Shown: positions 1 through 11,748 of the stretch, piece after piece
Layout of the letters: each line of letters begins with the position of its first letter
Numbering within the stretch: position 1 is the stretch's first letter
Origin: Owenia fusiformis
Taxonomy: Eukaryota; Annelida; Polychaeta; Sabellida; Oweniidae
DNA length: 64,000 bases
Assembly (NCBI GenBank): GCA_903813345.2
Contig: CAIIXF020000004.1
Location: forward strand, 1,753,525 to 1,817,524
Direction: 5' to 3'
Translations under genes and position numbers: made by a program
Notes under the pieces: model-generated
Told to the model about the DNA's origin: nothing
Seen by the model: only the letters and a program-made list of their open reading frames with translations
The model's database searches: none

Positions 1-372
1 AGGCCACCATTTTTCTTAAAATATCATAATCAAATACCAGTGGACGGATCTGGTTTAAATTGTATATGCTCGATGTCCAGAGATAAAGGAGCTCTGCTCA
101 ATAAGAAATTGTCAAGATGGCCACTGAATTTCAAAATGATGAATCAAATACCAATGAACTAATTTGGGTGAAATTATATATGCTGATGCCTAGGGACCAT
201 TGGAGCTCTGGTTGAGAAATTTTCAAGATGACTGCTGAATTTCAAAATGGCCACCATTTTCGTAAAAACGTAATCTGATAATCCAAATACCAGTTGACGG
301 ATTTGGTTCAAATTTTATATTCTGATACCTAGAGCAATAAGGACCTCTGTTCACTGAGAAATTATCAATATG
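1..372. repeat. Three imperfect ~120-bp tandem units
   Basis: Three degenerate units begin near 1, 121 and 251. Each carries the order 'aaataccag/aat', 'atatgctgatg/cctag', 'gagctctg', 'gagaaattttcaagatgg' and ends in a 'caaaatgg'-type box. No coding potential is seen. The 'aaaatggc' style resembles the better conserved satellite at 59.74-60.52 kb, but I cannot show that they are the same family. Confidence 0.6.
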
Positions 373-924
373 GTCGCTATTTATCAAAACATGTTTTGTT
401 CGGTTGGATTTGCTACTACGTGGAGTTGCTGTTTTCTAGTTATAACTTGTATGATACAATATCCCTCTTATAGTCAAATAGGGCATATCAATAGATTATT
501 TCGAATGGATTTATGCATATAATCAGTAAAACGAAGCATTAGTATACAAGCAATCAAAGATTCTAATGGCCATTACCACCCCTAAACAAATGCCAATGTA
601 TGACACGATACATCCTAGAGTCCAAGAGGAGACATCAACAGACCCTTTAGAATGAATCGATAAATAATGAGTAGAGATAATGGACAAACAGACTATTTTT
701 CTTTTCTAACATTATATACAGCGAATTCATTCTGTGTGATCCATTCTCAATTTATAGGCTAACCATTATAATTGCGTTCAAAATGCATTTTAATCGATTT
801 TTATCCATAATTCAGACACTGGGACAACAACCTGTCCTCGTTTCCAGCTGAACTAAAGTGATTATAACTAGATTTTGGAAATTGAACGAGTTCAATTTCA
901 GACTCCAGATCTAGACTTTTTTTT

Positions 925-1190
925 AGCCGAGTCATCCAGAATAAGCCGAGTCATCCAAAATAAGCTGAGTCATCAAGAAAAAGATGGATGGATAAAATAG
1001 GAAGGTAGGATAGGATAGAATAGGAAGGAACGATAGGATAGAATAAGAAAGAAGGATAGGATAGAACAGAATAGGAAGAATTTAAATGATATGATAGGAG
1101 AGGATAGGAAGGATAGGAAGGAAATGATACGAAGAAAGGATAGATAGGAAGGATAGGATAGGATAGGGTAAGATCAGATAGGAAGGATGG
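925..1190. repeat. Short tandem repeats: 20-bp unit, then GATAGGA-rich tract
   Basis: About 2.5-3 copies of a 20-bp unit built on 'agccgagtcatcca' lie at 925-975. They are followed by a purine-biased microsatellite (variants of 'ataggataggaagg') to about 1190. No gene is visible. Confidence 0.75.
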
Positions 1191-1249
1191 ATGAATTTTT
1201 CAATATTTTCTTCTCTACTCTTGACTTTCTATCAGGATACCATCAGATC

Positions 1250-2243
1250 GATTTTCCAAAATTTCAAAACGCCATAACTTCCGAACCAGGAGTCGAATCG
1301 AAATATGATTTAAAGATTCGGATTCCTGACAAAATTCTACCCCTAATTCATAACTCATACGTTAAATTTGGCGAATTTTTATTTTGACCTACTTTTCGGA
1401 CACCATATCTCAAAAGTGGGGCAAAAAACTTTCTGACGGCAAAAGGCTTACACTATTAGAACACTCTTGGCTACATGTATACAAAATTTCGAAGAATATA
1501 ATTAATCTGTAGTGTCAGAATCGCAAAAATAAGGAAAAACCTTGAATTTGACCTAGATTTTGACCTAGGGATTTTGGTGTCCAAATTTTGAAGTTAAGTA
1601 GCCTTCGAGGTCCCCTTCTTTCATAGGCTTTCATTATTTTAAGCTGTAATTAGTCTATATCTTGTATTTTACACTTCAAAAAAATCTTTTTTTCCCATTG
1701 ACTTAACATGGGCACCAAATTTAGCGATTTTTGAGCTTTCAAAACGCCATAACTTCCGAACCGGAAGTCTGATTCGAATTTGGTTTTCAGATTCGGAATC
1801 CTGAGAAAATTTCCTATAAGACTAATATCCTGGACATTTGATTCGGAGAACTTTTTTTTGGATCTCGTTTTCGGACACTGATATCTCGAAATCGGTTTGA
1901 GATATCAAAAAACTAAATCGACCCTAGCTTTCCTACTTTTTTATAAGGAACACAATGAAAAAAACCCGGATCAAAAATATTGAAGGACGACCGAGAAAAT
2001 CGAAAAAAGTGACAAAGTACTGGATTTGACCTAGTTCTTGACCTTTGACCTAGATAAAAAATTGACCCAATTTCCGAGGAACTAGATTCTGGACCTAAAT
2101 TGACTAAATGACTGACTTTACTGAAAACCTTATGGTTATTGAGAAAACTGGGTTAGAATAAGAATAATAAAAAGAATAATAAAAAGAATAATAAGAATAA
2201 GAAAACTGACGAAAACAATAGACTCCAGATTTCATCTGGAGTC
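1250..2243. repeat. Degenerate direct repeats ending in a short palindrome
   Basis: Two imperfect copies of a segment containing 'aaaacgccataacttccgaa' start near 1265 and 1740. Both are followed by 'gattcgga.tcctga' and 'ttcggacac'. The words 'tttgacctag' recur at 1550-2050. The tract ends in a 10-bp-stem palindrome at 2221-2243. Open frames here are short and unlike any protein I recognise. Confidence 0.5.
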
Positions 2244-2519
2244 TAATTATCAAGGACACCATGTTCCATTTTCAAATGGTGTTAAACCGGAGAGAAAATA
2301 GCATCTTTCTATTACCTCAGATTGCTCAACAATGGTATGTTTCGAGGACAAAACAGCCCTAATGTCTAGAACTGACAGATAAGATCAGGCTATTTTAGCG
2401 AAATAAAAGTATGATTGTAGACTTGCATGTGAAAAGGGCAGACTGTGATCAAGCCCTCTGAAAGATAATAAAGATGTTTACCTCTGAAACATATGTCAGT
2501 AACAGCACAGCTTTTACTA

Positions 2520-3050
2520 CAGGGTGACACAAAAATGCTGACCACTTATTTCGAAATAACTCTCTCAAAAATTAATGAATCGTGACATGATTGGAATACC
2601 TAATTTGACAAAAGTATTTAAGAAAATTGGATACTATTGATAATATATATATATATGTAAAGTCGTGAAAGTAATCCAGAAATGACTCAAAGACAGAAGA
2701 CTACTGAACTGTTTTTGATGATTTCACCAACAGCATGGGCTGAATAAAAAATTTTGACATTTTTGGTCCACCCTTCTGGCACTAGCTTGAACTGTTCATG
2801 GTCCAATAGCCGGGTTAAATCACGATTACATACATTAGTGTGTAAATAAGACCATGGGCATAAGAATATACACCTTCATAGATGGTTAACAGAAAAAATA
2901 TGTAAGAGTCACTTTAAGAATCTTAATGAACCAGGTCACCTTGAAACAGCAGGTGGTTCAAGACCTCATCGACATTGTCCTTGGCCCCATATTCAACCTG
3001 TAACAGCAGATGATACACGCATAGCAATGACCGATAACACTATATGATAG
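2520..3050 (+). mobile_element. Degenerate Tc1/mariner-like remnant
   Basis: A terminal sequence 'cagggtgacacaaaaatg' follows a TA dinucleotide at 2518-2519, as expected for a Tc1/mariner end. Around 2900-3030 one frame reads a broken stretch resembling the linker of IS630/Tc1 transposases (gly/arg/pro-rich, then a DD-type segment). No matching right end was found. It lies just upstream of the carotenoid oxygenase-like promoter. Confidence 0.3.
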
Positions 3051-3074
3051 CGATGTGATAAGATTAAATCAAGG

Positions 3075-3082
3075 TATATAAA
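3075..3082 (+). promoter_or_regulatory. Candidate TATA box of the carotenoid oxygenase-like gene
   Basis: TATATAAA lies 155 nt before the chosen start codon. Two GATA-type words (TGATAG, TGATAAG) lie at about 3046-3062. The placement fits a TATA promoter with a roughly 130-nt leader, but this is inference from motifs only. Confidence 0.45.
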
Positions 3083-3142
3083 CTCAACCAAAATTGTGAT
3101 TTTTCAGATTTGACATCAAGCTGTGAGATTAATCAAGAAAAG

Positions 3143-3226
3143 ACAAACAAGCAATAATCAACAAACAAGCAATAATCAACAAACAAGCAATAATCAACAA
3201 ACAAGCAATAATCAACAAACAAGCAA
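3143..3226. repeat. 18-bp minisatellite in the 5' leader
   Basis: About 4.6 exact copies of the 18-bp unit acaaacaagcaataatca sit directly before the start codon at 3237. Because 18 is a multiple of three, the tract is open in frame, which explains a spurious upstream extension of the reading frame. It is best read as 5' UTR. Confidence 0.85.
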
Positions 3227-3236
3227 AGTCACCATA

Positions 3237-6200
3237 ATGAAGATTCTCAAAAGTCTTTGTGTTGTTTTCAGTCTGGTCTTCCTGACAACTGGAGAGGTAC
3301 CTGAAGATTCTACTGGCTTCAAATTGCTCTTCACTAGCATTGAGAAGGAGGTGGAGGATGTCCCGTTGAAGTTTGAGCTCCCAGGTGGCATCCCAAAATG
3401 GGTCAGAGGCACACTGGTAAGGCACTTCAAAGGCCCAGGGTATGTTTCTGGAAAGCCTTTAATTAAGTTGATCATGCATCTCTAGTTTTTGAATATACTA
3501 ATCAAAACCAGACTAATCTAGACCTATGGGAAGAAAATATGAAAAAAATTTAGATGTAAAGGATAGGTAGGCCTACATAAAAAGATGTCATAAACACTAA
3601 AAATGTAAGATTTCCGAAAGAAAACGTTTTCAACTATGGGGTAACGTATGATTTTGAGGTAACGTCAAAGCAATGGGAATCATATAGTAGCAGATAAGAC
3701 ATTATTCTATCATTTACTTTCAGTTTTGATCAGTATAGTGCAGAACTAGATCAACTTCATCAGAATTTATCATCACGCCTGGTTTATTCTATATAATACT
3801 TATAGGCGTTAAACAGACGCCTGTTATAAGCATCAATCCCGGTGTAAAACCGGCATCAGTCAGATATTTAGATGGTTGTCTATAAACTACAGGGTGGGCC
3901 AAAAAATTTTGCAACTTTTTTAAAAGGCTAGAAAAGTATCTTAACATTAAGGTATTGACATGAAATTTTTTTTAAAGAAACTTTAGGAGAGGCATATTTT
4001 ACCATTCAAATATTTTAGCTAATACTGACTTCAAATTTTTTTGTCGGATCTTTGAAAATCAATGGTAAATTGTTCATGTGTCCGAGATTTACCCTTTTTC
4101 CTAGAAAATGTGACTTTCTATGATTTTATGTGATCAACAATAACTCATTCATTATGTTCACCAAATCTGCTACAATCTTTGATAACTGTTTAACTAATGT
4201 CTAGTTCAGGTTTAATAGGTTTATATAAGTATCTAGTCACTATGGTATTATGTTATACTGTATCTAATAATTATTTATTGAACAAATGTTTTAGCACTTC
4301 TTTGCCGACCACTCCCTTTTTTACGCATAATGGAATCACGCTTCTTCATATTTTCAATCAGTTTGTATACACTTCTCTCGGACCAGTTCTTACTTTTAAA
4401 CATCCACATGATCTCCCTTGCCCTACATTTTTTCTCATGCACAATGGCATTTATGACAATTTTGTCAGTCTCTGAAATTCGAGTTGTGTCAATTGGCTCT
4501 TTCTTTTTGAATGGCATCTTCGTTCAAATCTGTAAAGAGGGAGTGAAATTTCTTGAAATATGCAAATTATTGAAATTTTTTGTGAATTTTGCATTTCATT
4601 TTACCTATTGATTTTCTGCATATACATTGTTATTTTACTTTAAAATCACCTATATTGATAGAGCATAATGCTTTTTACTGATTTTCATATATAGAAATTA
4701 TATAATTACCTGAAATAACTGGAGGAATGCAGGGTATTTTGCTTTGTAAATTTTTACATTTTTGCAGACGTATTTAGCGATAAGGGCTGAATACGGATAT
4801 AGGTCCCGACACACCACATATTTGATTTAATAATTTGACCAACTTTTATTTCACCTATTACAATATTTTTAAATTTGAGAAATATACCTCTTCTTAAGTT
4901 TCTGTAAAAAAAAAGTCATGTCAATACTGTAATGTTGTGATACTTTTCTAACCTTTTAAAAAAGTTGCAAAATTTTTTGGCCCACCCTGTATTGAAAAAG
5001 TATCTCAGAAAATGCATGATTTGAACTAGCAATATTTTTTAAGATTTAAAAATTAAAGTCGTGGTGGATTATTTTCTAGGAGAATTCATTGAGAAACAAT
5101 CATTTGTTCCTTTATTTACTTTACTGATTTTTGTTGCTTCTACAGATTAAAAATGGACCTGGGAAGTTTGAAATGGGAGACAAGAGAGTCGTTCACGCGT
5201 TTGATGGTTTCGCCAAGTTGAGTAGCTGGAAATTCCCTGGAGATGGAGAAAGTTTGTACTTCACTACAAAGATGCAGCAGACCAACTATTATAAAGACTC
5301 AGTTGCTACCAACACTATCGCCCCCTATGTTCTGTTTGCTGGAACAATTCCTGAAGAAAACACAATTCAGAAGATGCAACGTATGATGAATGGTATGGAC
5401 AATAACCTAGTCAACGTTTATGAAAGTTCAAAGACAAATCCAGACCCTGAACTTGTTGCTTTAAATGATATGTGGAAATTATACACTTTAAATATGACTA
5501 AGGTAGAGCTGAAGAAAACGTACAAGCCATTTTTGCCTAAACATATCGAAGATCCAGACTCATCTATGAAAGGTTTCCTTGAGAACATAATGGGTATTAA
5601 AATGCCAGAGATTCCAGGTTTGAGCTCGGCTCATCCATTGTTCGAATACAAAAAAGATAACTGGGTTACTTATTATGTTAAAATTGAATTGGACGGTCAG
5701 TCTGAATTCAGCGTGATTCGTTTGGGTGAAGATATGGTTCCTAAAGAAGTCACTAGCTGGAAAGTCGATAGTAATGCTATCCCATATATGCATTCTTTTG
5801 CAGTTACTGAAAACTACGCTGCTTTCTTCGCCACACCTTGTTACTTTGATTTTCCTCATTTAATGGCTGAAGGTACCTTTGATATAAAATCTGCCATGCG
5901 TTGTGAGCCCAATGACCCAATGGTAATCTATGTGGTTGATTTACGCACAAGCAAAATGACCAAATTAGAAACAAAATACCCAGGTTTGATTATTCACTTT
6001 ATTAACTCTTATGAAACTGACAATGGGACAAAAATTGTCGCAGATTGCACTCATTTCCCTGGTTTTGAACAGCTAACTGGAATTACTGTCCCGACTATGA
6101 TAAATGTTGAAGAAAGAAACAAGTTTGAAACTCCAAATAGATTGACTCGATTCACACTTGATTTAACAACACTAACTGTGACCGCAGAGCATTTACATAG

Positions 6201-6603
6201 TATGCCATCTATTGACAGCGTCATGACTCACATTGAATTCCCTGTTATTAATGAAAATCACCGTTCTTTGAATTATTGCAATTTCTGGGGTACCATTTTT
6301 AAAGCTGATAACATTCATTACGGTAAATGGGCCATTGGAAAAAAGAATGTCTGTGGTAATCCAAGTGCTGACCTTATATGGCACAAACCTAACCATTACC
6401 CTATGGAACCCTGGTTCATTCCCCGCCCCGATTCTTCCTCCGAGGATGATGGGGTTGTCATCACCTCTATTTTAGATGGAGAAAAGGGCAAAAATTATTT
6501 GGCTGTTTTAAATGGTACCACATTGGAAATGATGAACTATGCATATATGCCTATACATTTACCTATGGATTTCCATGGTCGATTTATTGCAAATAAGTTT
6601 TAA
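3237..6603 (+). CDS. Secreted carotenoid/retinoid oxygenase-like protein (BCO/RPE65 family)
   Basis: Two exons, 3237-3416 and 5146-6603, join in phase 0 (ACACTG|gtaagg ... tctacag|ATTAAA) to give 545 aa, the usual length for this family. The family uses a non-haem Fe(II) held by four histidines to cleave carotenoids or stilbenes, or to isomerise retinyl esters. All four histidine positions are visible: SSAHP (H223), MHSF (H276), IIHFINSYE (H344) and DFHGRF (H537). The FDG(F)AKL motif opens exon 2. Unlike classical cytosolic or mitochondrial BCOs, the N-terminus is a strong signal peptide (about residues 1-19, MKILKSLCVVFSLVFLTTG), so the protein is probably secreted or lumenal. The Met at 3237 is chosen because it starts this signal and follows the leader repeat. 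Substrate cannot be deduced. The single 1.7 kb intron carries a mariner element. Confidence 0.88.
3890..4989 (-). mobile_element. Tc1/mariner-type element in the oxygenase intron
   Basis: Inverted termini begin 'cagggtgggccaaaaaattt' and extend about 50 bp. They are flanked by TA target duplications (3888-3889, 4990-4991). The element is exactly 1,100 bp. On the minus strand at 4275-4517 an 80-aa frame has a basic helix-turn-helix look (AREIMWMF..WSERSVYKLIENM, then KKGSGRQR), like the N-terminal DNA-binding part of a mariner-group transposase. No DDE/D catalytic region remains, so this is probably a non-autonomous, internally deleted copy. Confidence 0.82.
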
Positions 6604-6664
6604 AGTGTATATATAGTTTATTTGTATTCGTAAATATTTAAGAAATATATTGAATTGAAATTTC

Positions 6665-6670
6665 AATAAA
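6665..6670 (+). terminator. Polyadenylation signal AATAAA
   Basis: A canonical AATAAA lies 62 nt after the stop codon of the carotenoid oxygenase-like gene. Confidence 0.7.
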
Positions 6671-6756
6671 ACAGATAATTGTAGTTGTTTGAAAGCCAGA
6701 GTAAAGCTACAGAATTTAAAGTTATTATTGATAATAATAACTTTAATACTGGACTA

Positions 6757-7020
6757 TGTTGGACCTGTCAAAAGCGTTTGACAATGTTGATCACCATATT
6801 TTACTTGACAAGCTTGATTTTTATGGTTTGAGAGGTAATGTAAAAAAACTGGTTGGCATCTTACTAAAAGGACAGAGAACCGATCATTTGTTATAATTAC
6901 GAATGTTCTGACGAAGAAATCATAAAATCTGGCATTCTTCAGGGGTCAATTATAGGACCAACTTTTTTAATAAATGTATATGATACACTTAGAATGGAAT
7001 CAAATCACTGTAACCTGTTT
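6757..7020 (+). mobile_element. LINE reverse-transcriptase fragment (degenerate)
   Basis: One frame reads MLDLSKAFDNVDHHILLDKL followed by DFYGLRG, a CR1/Jockey-type RT motif. After a frame shift the sequence shows QGSIIGPTFLINVYDTL, equivalent to the conserved PQGSxLGPxLFLIYINDL. Stops and shifts show it is dead. The rest of 7030-7580 has no gene I can support. Confidence 0.7.
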
Positions 7021-7581
7021 CTTTACGTAATTCCTGTAACGTTCGATTTTCGGCTTTATCATTGTGGTGGTTTGAACCTCTCTAAACATGAGCAATCTTA
7101 TTCAAAATATCCATTTAAGATTTTAAGGTCTGATTTGTTGTCTCCTCATCAATGAGTGTGGTAGTCATACTATCATGAAGGTTGGCCTCGGGCTCTTTCT
7201 TAAAATGTCATCCACTTCAATAATTTTTGAGGAGAGGTACTCAAGTGCTTTTTGTGGTTGGTTGACATTTGGATCTTGTTATGATAGTCTAAGTAAAATT
7301 TGATTCCATTCTAAGTGTATTTTTCTATAGAAATACATGTATATCTATCATATTACATATAGTTTATCATGAACGTGCTTATTCGCAATGTTGATGATTG
7401 CTATTGTCACGTTTGGCAATTATAAGGACTAAATATCAACAGATGTAATATATTTATATATATAATTGGTATACAGGTATAGAAATCACGATAAAATAGG
7501 TGACAGTTTCGAATAACTCACAACCATTTTCACCCTTCGAAGGTAAGAATCACATCGTTCATACATAATGTTGGATTAAAG

Positions 7582-10500
7582 TCATTCAATCCCTCCCTTA
7601 AAATCTCTATTGTATACATTAGTGATAACCTTAGTTATTTCCTCATGCAGGAATTTCAGTTTTTCTCCATCATCATCCGCATTTACCTTATCTGGATGGT
7701 AGTGCGAAATTGCCTTTATCCATGCCTTCCTCATTTTATCATATTCCTGTGTATCAATTCCAGAGTCAATGGTCTTTTTAGGGTCACTCAAGGGGAATTT
7801 CTTATAGATGCATTTCAAAAGCTCTGCATTTCCTTTCTTTCCTGCATCATTTTTCTCTTTCCATTTTTTGAGAATGGCTAATTCATCTTTGAGTATGGCA
7901 TGGTATTTTTTCTTACGTTCCTCGTATTCCTTGCCGTCTTGTCGGGCTGCTTCTTGCTGATATTTCTGTAGGGCTGCCGCACAATCTTTATACCATTCTG
8001 AAATTGTGCAGAACAATTGCTAAATTACAAATGATCATGTTTCAAATTCAATACCAGAAAGATAACTACAGCGTACAGGGTTACCTTGACAAATAAAAAG
8101 TCAAAATCGCCTGACCTTTTCTGAAATTAAATATCACAAAAACATGTGCATTAAAGTAAAAGAAACTATATACATGTTCACTAAAATATAATATCATTCC
8201 TAAGTGTTTATGATATAATTCCCTGCTTATATTCCTATTCCTTAGAGACACAAAAGGGTGTTTCAGTTGTTTCCCGCTTGACCCCTTAAAAATAATTTCT
8301 ACATTTTTGAAGGTTTAAAATTAAAATTCCATGTTTTACTCACGTTGATCATGAAATGTCCTTGGTGCAAGGGTGCAGGCAAGTTCTATACCACGCTTAT
8401 AGTTTCTCTTTGCATACTCCTTCATTTTAAACACGCGGTCATACACATTGCCTAAAAATAAGACACTTGTATTAATCGTTTGTATATAGTCTAAAGGTTC
8501 TTGCAAAGGTACTCTCACATGTTTGTTTCTCAGTCAATCTGGCTGAAATTTTCACTCCCAATACCTAATCATTAATACATTTAAATCCTAAGTTAAAATA
8601 ATAGATAAGTCCTTAAAGAAAACAGTTATGGTTGCTATGGTAATAAGAGGCGGGGGTAGGAGGAGCAGCATAAAAACCGATAAAAATATGAGTTAGAGGT
8701 AACTTTAACATACTTTTAGTATACTTGTAAATAAAAAACAAGCTAATGTTGCCATGTTAAGACTAGATGGTGTCATGTGATGATATTATTATAGTTGAAG
8801 TTTCTTTGATTCATGAAATCTCCGATGACATTAAAGTGACCTATATTGGTTAATGACACCAGACTCTCAAAGACAATGTCAATTTCCTTTTTGTGAAAAT
8901 GGCTGCAAAATCAGCAAACTATGGTGATTTGTATTTACAAATACGCAGTGATGTATGTTTTACTGGGAAGTTCCAAGAAAACAAACACTTGAAGATATTC
9001 ATAAGGTGTATGGAAACGAGGCTATGGCCAAAAGAACCATTTACAAATGGATTAAGACATTTACTGATGGTAGAACAAATGTTAAGGATAATGCTAGATC
9101 AGGCCGAAGAACGAAATCTTCATGGAATTCGTCATTCGACCTTAGGTGAACTTATGGCATCCATACAGGGATCAGTGGCCAGATTTTTCCCTAATGGGTT
9201 CCGTCATCTGTTTGAGAAATAGGTAGTGAGACAGCAGAGGTGTATAGACCATGATTGCACTATTTTGAATACATATATTATTCTATCACAAATTGTCTTT
9301 ACCAAGTTTACTGTGAGCAATGGCTTCCCTCTCTAGGTCAAGCTCACGTGTGAGAAGAATAGATTTCTTGTACCAGTCAACCACCTCCCAAACCATGTCT
9401 ATGTTGATGTCCTCTTGGTCCAGGGTAATATGTTCTAAAAGTTCATCACCTACATGCACATACGAAATACCATCGTTTAAGCTGGTTTAAAAAAAGCGGT
9501 GTTTAGAAAATAAATATACTAGTAACGATTCCTCGTTCAGTTTGCAATTTACTATTCTATTGGTGTCTTACAAAATATATTTGAATTTACACCTCATTTC
9601 GCAAGATGGGAATAGAAATAAAAACAATGGCCTTTCAAGTAAAATCTCGTGCTAAAAATATATCTGTCCAGACAGATGCAAGAACAATCGAGTGATACTA
9701 AGAAAATATAAATTTTGTTGTGTGAAATCATGTGGGACATACCTGTTTGTAGGGCCTGGCTGGCTTCTGATATACAACTATGTAGAAGCAAATCACCTTC
9801 AAGCACGCGGAGATCAGTATCAAACTGATCATCATATATTTCAGTGTCGAACTTTTTAGCCTCTTGTACAGGTCTGTAACAATCCCCCAAGAGAGCTAAA
9901 GACCCCTTTATATCACCGGCTGGAAAAAATTTAAGTATGACGAATATTTTATAAATATGGAGAAATATGCTGAAACGTGTTAAGCTCTTAGATAATTTAT
10001 TGTTTACTAAATAGGAAGCAGTCAACGTCAAGGACCGTGAAATCATTTTTCAAATTAAAGGAAGAACGTCTTTCTAGACGCCTATCTTGTTTACTGTTAA
10101 CCGAGTTTAAACGTAATCATTTTTGAAACTTTTATTTATTTTAAATTGATAATTTTATTCATTTTTTTTTTTATAATTTTTTTATTTCAAAGAATAAGCA
10201 TGTTAAAGCAATTGCAAAAAACAATTACAGTACAGTTACATGGTAAACCTACATTTAACAATTTTACAATACAGTACACTGGTTAAATATTTCGTCTTAA
10301 GAGACGTTATACCATTGGCATTTTTTTTATTTATTTAAAGGAAAAAATCATCAGTTTCATTCATGATAATAGTAGGAAAGGCTAGGACCCAAGTGCAAAC
10401 TACTATATATTCTTTAGATGTTGACGCACTCCACTGGAAAAATTCTTGGTACGCCCCTGCAATAGTCTACGAGCATGCGATTCGAGAAATGATCACGAAA

Positions 10501-11748
10501 TATACAATTTGAACAAAATCTGTCAACTGCTATTAAGTTATCAAAGATTACAATGAAGTCAATATTGTTAGAATGGATACTCAACTTATTAATCTCACTT
10601 CTTGATATATTACCTGCGAGTTTGGAGACCGATTTGTGGAACATTTCAGTGGCGATCCTGAGGTAAATAGCTGCTTTAGTCTCTCGATAGTAGACAACAC
10701 CAGACAAATCTTCCAATGCCCGAATCTGTTTTCCGAATAAAAATAAAATGTTAGCCCTCGTTTTAAAAATGTGACCCCTTCTTCAAAGAAAGTTTCCAAA
10801 AGATTTTTGGCTTTTTGTAAAAATGTGAGTAGTCGCCAAAACAAATCCCAAAATAATTGTTACACCTTACCTTTGCACCGTAATCAAGGCTAGAAATATA
10901 CTCGATAGCTTCTTCCAAACAATCCTCCATCTTTTTTCTAGTATTAACTTTCCATTCTTTGGACTTCACAGTACAATTCATCAGGGACCTTGATATATTA
11001 TCCAAAGCCTGCTTATAGTATTGCAAACATATATCTAGTTTCTCATTCAGAGATACATTCAGTGTCGCAACCTGGAAAAATTATAATTCAGAACATTTAA
11101 CATCATTTTAATTAAGGAATAAAGAATTCTGTATCATTTTATATTGGAAATATAAAAACATAAGTGTATGTTTTAACCCATACACATAGCCTGAGTGCAT
11201 TATCAGAATGGGTTAGTACATACACGAATACTTTTATATTTCCAATATAAAATGATACAAGATTTTTTATTGCAATTCAAACATGGCTCTGGTCAATGAT
11301 GAAGTAGAACCATTTACATCTACAAGATTGTTGTCTTTGAAATAAAATTTTGTTTTAAAAAGTTTATTTTTAGAAATACGAAATAAGGGTGTTTTCATGT
11401 CCATAAATTTCTTGAAAAAAGCACAATTTTAAAAAAGCAATATGAAGGCCACATATTTTTGTGAATAACATTTTAGCAATCCCAAAACTCAAACTAACTA
11501 CTGCTGGTTTCAAACTTTTTGAGGAGTGTGTATTTTCTTCAACTCACCCTCCAACACGCGATTCCAATATTTTTTCTTGCTGATGCTATTTCATCAGGGT
11601 CACCAGCCTCTCTTTCAGCACTGTAATAATACTTCATTGCGATGATTAGGTTATCTCTCATTATTGATGGAGAACCATCTTGTAATGCATTGGCATAGTG
11701 CTTGTTGCCTTTCTTGCGCAAGTATGTAGAGTTTGATTCCGATGTCAT
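7582..11748 (-). CDS. TPR-like helical repeat protein with C-terminal J domain
   Basis: Seven exons fit GT-AG rules and stay in frame: 11748-11548, 11071-10871, 10725-10614, 9919-9743, 9449-9303, 8451-8344 and 7997-7582 (1,362 nt, 453 aa). The N-terminal ~300 residues are amphipathic helical pairs of TPR type (for example GNKHYANALQDG..NLIIAMKYYYSAERE in exon 1, YAKRNYKRGIELA in exon 6). The C-terminus is a J domain: AWIKAISHYHPDKVN with the HPD triad at residues 416-418, preceded by a lysine-rich helix. J domains stimulate Hsp70 ATPase, so the protein is probably a co-chaperone whose TPR-like part selects clients or partners. A C-terminal J domain after TPRs is the DNAJC3/DNAJC7-like order, but the sequence is too divergent to assign to either. 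The Met at 11748 opens exon 1. Intron 5 contains a mariner remnant. Confidence 0.8.
8893..9222 (+). mobile_element. Mariner transposase remnant in intron 5 of the TPR-J gene
   Basis: Antisense to the host gene. One frame (8955-9149) reads LEDIHKVYGNEAMAKRTIYK, then W and TFTDGRTNVKDNARSGR. This is the second helix-turn-helix and linker of mariner (Mos1-like) transposases. It then jumps to IFPxWV, typical of the protein's far C-terminus, so the catalytic core is deleted. Confidence 0.72.
11130..11260. repeat. Fold-back (hairpin) element in intergenic/intron 1 region of the TPR-J gene
   Basis: Left arm 'gtatcattttatattggaaa' and onward is reverse-complemented at 11221-11260, with arms of about 50-55 bp and a short loop. 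It lies between exons 1 and 2 of the TPR-J gene. The structure is that of a small MITE or fold-back repeat. Confidence 0.75.

Noticed and set aside
960-1190. CRISPR-like array
   Set aside because: The repeats are simple purine microsatellites without unique spacers, in a eukaryotic genome.
2221-2250. Helitron 3' end (hairpin followed by CTAAT)
   Set aside because: The CTAA overlaps the hairpin stem, no TC start was found, and no Rep/helicase sequence is present.
3123-3236. N-terminal extension of the oxygenase-like protein encoded by the 18-bp repeat
   Set aside because: The repeat gives a monotonous Thr-Ser-Asn-Asn-Gln-Gln tract ahead of a perfect signal peptide; translation from 3237 is far more plausible.
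3237-6603. Two separate genes rather than one spliced oxygenase-like gene
   Set aside because: The phase-0 splice joins VRGTL to IKNGPGKFEMG exactly as expected in the family (WLxGTLxRNGPGxFE), so one gene is clear.
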